From NCBI GenBank assembly GCA_900323505.1, contig OOIN01000011.1:1024911-1088910 (forward strand): a DNA stretch of 64,000 bases, given 5' to 3'. This DNA is from Ustilago trichophora (taxonomy: Eukaryota > Basidiomycota > Ustilaginomycetes > Ustilaginales > Ustilaginaceae). Shown piece by piece: positions 60,948-64,000 of the stretch; position 1 is the first letter of the stretch, and each line of letters starts with the position of its first letter. The notes under the pieces are model-generated. The model saw nothing but the letters and a program-made list of their open reading frames with translations, did not search any database and was not told where the DNA came from. Position numbers and translations under genes: made by a program.

Positions 60948-61975
60948 ATAGTAGGTAAGCATAGGTACAGCCTCGTATCACGTTCTTTTGCATCGGTTGG
61001 CCCATTTTCTTTTGATATGTACATTAGGCATCTCCACCATCCCTACTTGCAATACAACTCTTTGACACCATGCAAAACCTCTCTCGGACGTGTCGCTGTG
61101 CTCACTGCGGTGATCAGGTGTCAGGGGTCGTGTGCCTGAGCTCGGATATCTAGCACTGAAGCTTCCTCGAGATGGGATTGAATTCGAGAATGAACCTATG
61201 GTGATTCTCGAACTGAGACTTAGGCAGGTGCCGCGCGTTGCCTGATCTCGCCCACTTTGAGGACACTCGACTCCGAGAATGAGGTTGGTGGTTTTCTTGA
61301 TGTCGCTACGACTTTGAGAAAGGCCTGCTGAGATCTTCAAGCTCAACTAACTCCTGTGAACACTCCGTTCAGAGGCAATACGGCACGATGGGCTTAGCGG
61401 TTGCAGTAAAGCGATATAACTGACCACTAGGATCAAGCACGAGTGTTCTTGATGCTCTCCAGTGGTCTTAGCCGTGGAGCGGCCTTGCTGTATATGGACT
61501 GGTTGAGGTTCCAGGCCCCGGTTGAGGTTCCGGCTGCGATTGAGGTGTCGCAGCGTCAGTGTAGGTGCTGACGAGGTTCAAAGACAGGCTCTCCTATACT
61601 GTGGACGAGCACAGACTGTGAAAGGATTGCAAAGCTCTGCTATTGCAATCGGTACAACTGAGAGTGCTTACAAAGCGCAACTGAGAGGTATTCTTGATAT
61701 AACGAAAGTAAAGAGTAGAGTGGATGAGCTCTGCTCATCACACTGCGAGTGAAGCATGAGTATATATAACCGTTCGGCCCAAGCTGAGTGCACTCGACCT
61801 GCGTGTGTACCGAGCTTGGGCCTCCTGCCAGCATGCGACTTGCGCATGCGGCTCTCCTATCGAACCATTAGGCCTGCTCGCCATCACAGATGGTGTCGAG
61901 CACCATGCCCTTCGATACCACCGAGTTGCACTACTCGAGACCAGCCGATTCGCGCTTTCCCGGCATCGCTTCCTG

Positions 61976-62050
61976 AGTTCGAGAATCCGACATACTAAAT
62001 TCTCGAACTCAAATTGAGTTCGAGAGCCAAGTACGCGTCTTTCTCGAACT
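61976..62050. repeat. Nested palindromes built on TTCTCGAACTC
   Basis: Four alternating copies of the unit: GAGTTCGAGAAT, ATTCTCGAACTC, GAGTTCGAGA and TTCTCGAACT. The second and third form a 12-bp perfect inverted repeat around one base (about 62003-62027). Related copies lie at 61185-61210. Could fold into hairpins. Confidence 0.7.
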
Positions 62051-63450
62051 GGGACTTGTGTCCTGTAACACTAGCCCTAGGCCGCAGGTCCTCGTTGGCC
62101 GGCAGCGGACCAGGCCGCTCTGCCAAATGGACGTGTCCGACCTTGGCTGCTGACCCCAGCGGACAGCGCAAAACACACTGGCCAAGTGCCGCAACGGTTT
62201 GAAATTTTTCTTGGCTCAGCAAGCGGCCCAGCATCCAAGAGACGCGTCAAAATTCTTGGAAATTGTTGGAATTGCAGTTGCGTCCACCCACTGACCCAGT
62301 GCCCAGCAGCCAGCAGCCAGCACACAGCTGCCACTGCTCAGCAGCCACGGCTCACCACGGCTCACCACGGCTCAGCTGTTGCCGCTCAACAGCAGTGAGA
62401 GTCTGTCCATTTTGGGTGTAGCAGCCCAATGGTCTGTACACATTTCAAGCTGTAGTCTGTGTATGAATAGGAGTCAAGCGTACAAGGGCAAACACCTATT
62501 CAAGGGGCAGTGCAGACCAATGGGCCGCACAAAGTTGTGAATTTCCTCCAGCCCTTTTGTCTGGGACTATCTTGTCAAACTGCACGCATTCTTGTTTGGT
62601 CACATCAATCTCACTTGAACAACAGCACGTCTGTTGATGCCAGAAATCAACTAAGAAATTGGGTCATTGAAATGGATTGCAAAATTGGAAGTAGACGCGA
62701 CACGCACAGCAACTGCAGTGAAAATTTTGATTGCCGCTTTCTTGTTTGTCAAGCAGCGGCCAACGCTCAGCAGTCACCAGTCAAGAGCCACTGGTCAATG
62801 CAAAGAGCGGTCATCGACTCATCAAATTGAGGCCACCGGTACTGCCATCCTTGGCAACAGCTAGAAATGCATCGATGGAGCGGCACCCACAGTTCATGCT
62901 GCCTGCCCTTTGTTAGCTGTCTGGCAACGGCCTCCGGCTCCCATGCTTGGTGTCATTCACGCTTTGTGACGGTCTTCACACGCGTCAATTTTCAGCACAA
63001 AGCATTGCCCATCCACCTCAACAACAAGCTTCCCGCAACAGATTCTAAGCCTTTTTCTAAAGTCTAGACAATTCTTGGTTGCCACACTGCACAGTATTTT
63101 TGAATGCATCGCTCCTGTCACACTGCTGTCCACTTACGCCAATGGCCAGCACATTTGGATGCTTTGTTCCCACCTGTGTCGCTCACATTCTGCCTAACAG
63201 CAATAGGAGCAACAAGAAAGCGTAGGTGAGAAATTTGTTCTTTGCCAATGCCGCTCTGCACGTACCACCTAAGAGTGCTACAGGTCTGTGCTTCTGTTTG
63301 GCACCGCTCACAGCGGCACTCTCATCCTTTGTCTCTGCTTTGTTCCAGCTGCTACATCTAGCAATCTCAGGATCTCTGTGACAGCAAAGACATTTGGCAT
63401 ACCGTACCGCTACACAACTCTGCTGTGTGTGAGACTGAGATCTTTGTGCA

Positions 63451-63460
63451 TATATATGGG
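63451..63460 (+). promoter_or_regulatory. TATA box of the telomere-truncated gene
   Basis: GCATATATATGGG lies ~115 bp upstream of the ATG at 63573, followed by a pyrimidine-rich stretch (63520-63560) suitable for transcription start. Confidence 0.55.
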
Positions 63461-63572
63461 CCATCTTGCAGTCCCTTGCCGCTGTTCTGTCTCCATCTTT
63501 CCATCTCAGAACATCTTCACCGTACAACCCTCTCTTTCTTGTATCTTTCCCTCACAATTATTCCACGCTACA

Positions 63573-63787
63573 ATGTCTCAGCTTTCCGCCTGCTCTCTTG
63601 GTGCTGATGTCAATGCTGGCAACTCTCCTGCCGCAAAATCTGTCTCTACCACTGATGTTGAGAGGTACGTTCAGCTCTGCTAGCCTCTTGCCGCAATCAG
63701 AATATTCTGCTGACACACTCTATGCTTTTCAGTCTTGCGCTTCCCCCCGCCAACCAGGATGCTTGTTCTCCTGCGGTGGATCCCAAG
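63573..63787 (+). pseudogene. 5' end of an unknown gene cut off by the telomere
   Basis: The start ATG at 63573 opens exon 1 (63573-63664). A 68-bp intron (GTACGT...TTTTCAG) joins it in frame to 63733. The joined frame reads MSQLSACSLGADVNAG and later SLALPPANQDACSPAVDPK, at which point TTAGGG repeats start and translate as Leu-Gly repeats. A TATA box and a pyrimidine-rich leader precede the ATG. About 50 original codons remain. I do not recognise the family. In smuts and other fungi subtelomeric genes are often RecQ-like helicases, but nothing in these codons shows that. Confidence 0.55.
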
Positions 63788-63828
63788 TTAGGGTTAGGGT
63801 TAGGGTTAGGGTTAGGGTTAGGGTTAGG

Positions 63829-63866
<38 letters not shown>

Positions 63867-64000
63867 GGTTAGGGTTAGGGTTAGGGTTAGGGTTAGGGTT
63901 AGGGTTAGGGTTAGGGTTAGGGTTAGGGTTAGGGTTAGGGTTAGGGTTAGGGTTAGGGTTAGGGTTAGGGTTAGGGTTAGGGTTAGGGTTAGGGTTAGGG
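63788..64000 (+). repeat. Telomere repeat array (TTAGGG)n
   Basis: About 35 tandem TTAGGG units run to the window end, with the G-rich strand pointing right, as expected for a right chromosome end. Two irregular units occur, TTAGGGGG at ~63824 and TTTAGGG at ~63844. The array abuts unique sequence directly, with no intervening telomere-associated repeat. Confidence 0.98.

Larger units (their letters stand above)
60385..63572. other. Gene-poor subtelomeric region
   Basis: About 3.2 kb without a supported gene. It starts with the (GAT)n repeat (~60502-60530) and GA-rich promoter of the NTPase gene, then contains the inverted-repeat element at 60790-60947, TTCGAGAA-type palindromes at 61185-61215 and 61976-62050, a TATA box at ~61760, tandem CACGGCTCAC units near 62343-62375, and the promoter of the terminal truncated gene. 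Open frames are short and unrecognised. Confidence 0.45.

Noticed and set aside
60978..61346. 122-codon minus-strand open frame in the subtelomere
   Set aside because: No recognisable domain, no promoter, and it overlaps palindromes and a possible LTR.
1..64000. CRISPR arrays, operons, bacterial promoters or a secondary-metabolite cluster
   Set aside because: The window is eukaryotic with introns and a telomere; no regularly spaced repeats with spacers and no polyketide, peptide synthetase or terpene genes are present.

Overview
The window looks like a chromosome end of a smut fungus (Ustilaginaceae, Ustilago maydis or a close relative). Supporting points are long intron-poor genes with C/G-ending codons, short GT-AG introns, basidiomycete gene families, a large Ime2/MAK-type kinase that looks like U. 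maydis Crk1, and a terminal (TTAGGG)n array at 63788-64000. The species assignment is inference; no searches were run.

Positions 1-50,000 are ordinary euchromatin with densely spaced conserved genes on both strands. In order these are: the 3' part of a GH45 endoglucanase; a small unrecognised two-exon gene; an HSL-type alpha/beta hydrolase; gamma-tubulin complex protein GCP4; an ALG6 glucosyltransferase with a very long N-terminal extension; ribosomal protein eL43; a secreted amidase; a G-protein alpha subunit; mitochondrial ribosomal protein uL29m; ribosomal protein eS24; the U6 snRNA exonuclease USB1; an intron-containing tRNA-Asp; the Crk1-like kinase; 6-phosphofructokinase; a cyclase-family hydrolase; a CSC1/OSCA-type channel; a GH28 polygalacturonase; a TLC-domain membrane protein; and an aldehyde dehydrogenase. 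Several gene models (eL43, eS24, USB1, uL29m, the cyclase, the small gene) were rebuilt by joining exons at GT-AG borders. In both eL43 and eS24 the first coding exon is only the ATG.

Positions 51,000-64,000 are subtelomeric and differ in character. Two large related genes on the minus strand encode P-loop NTPases with a C-terminal segment that reads like a PD-(D/E)XK nuclease. One is intact (56863-60384). The other is split by a frameshift (51177-54595). Between and beyond them lie decayed retroelement pieces, a diverged direct repeat, a 158-bp near-perfect terminal-inverted-repeat element, short TTCTCGAA palindromes and a TATA-containing stretch that may be LTR-derived. At the very end a spliced, promoter-bearing gene runs toward the telomere and is cut off by the TTAGGG repeats.

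The left part contains plant-interaction functions (endoglucanase, polygalacturonase, Crk1, G alpha) among housekeeping genes, with no sign of a biosynthetic cluster. The most unusual content is the subtelomeric NTPase-nuclease gene pair and the telomere-truncated gene.
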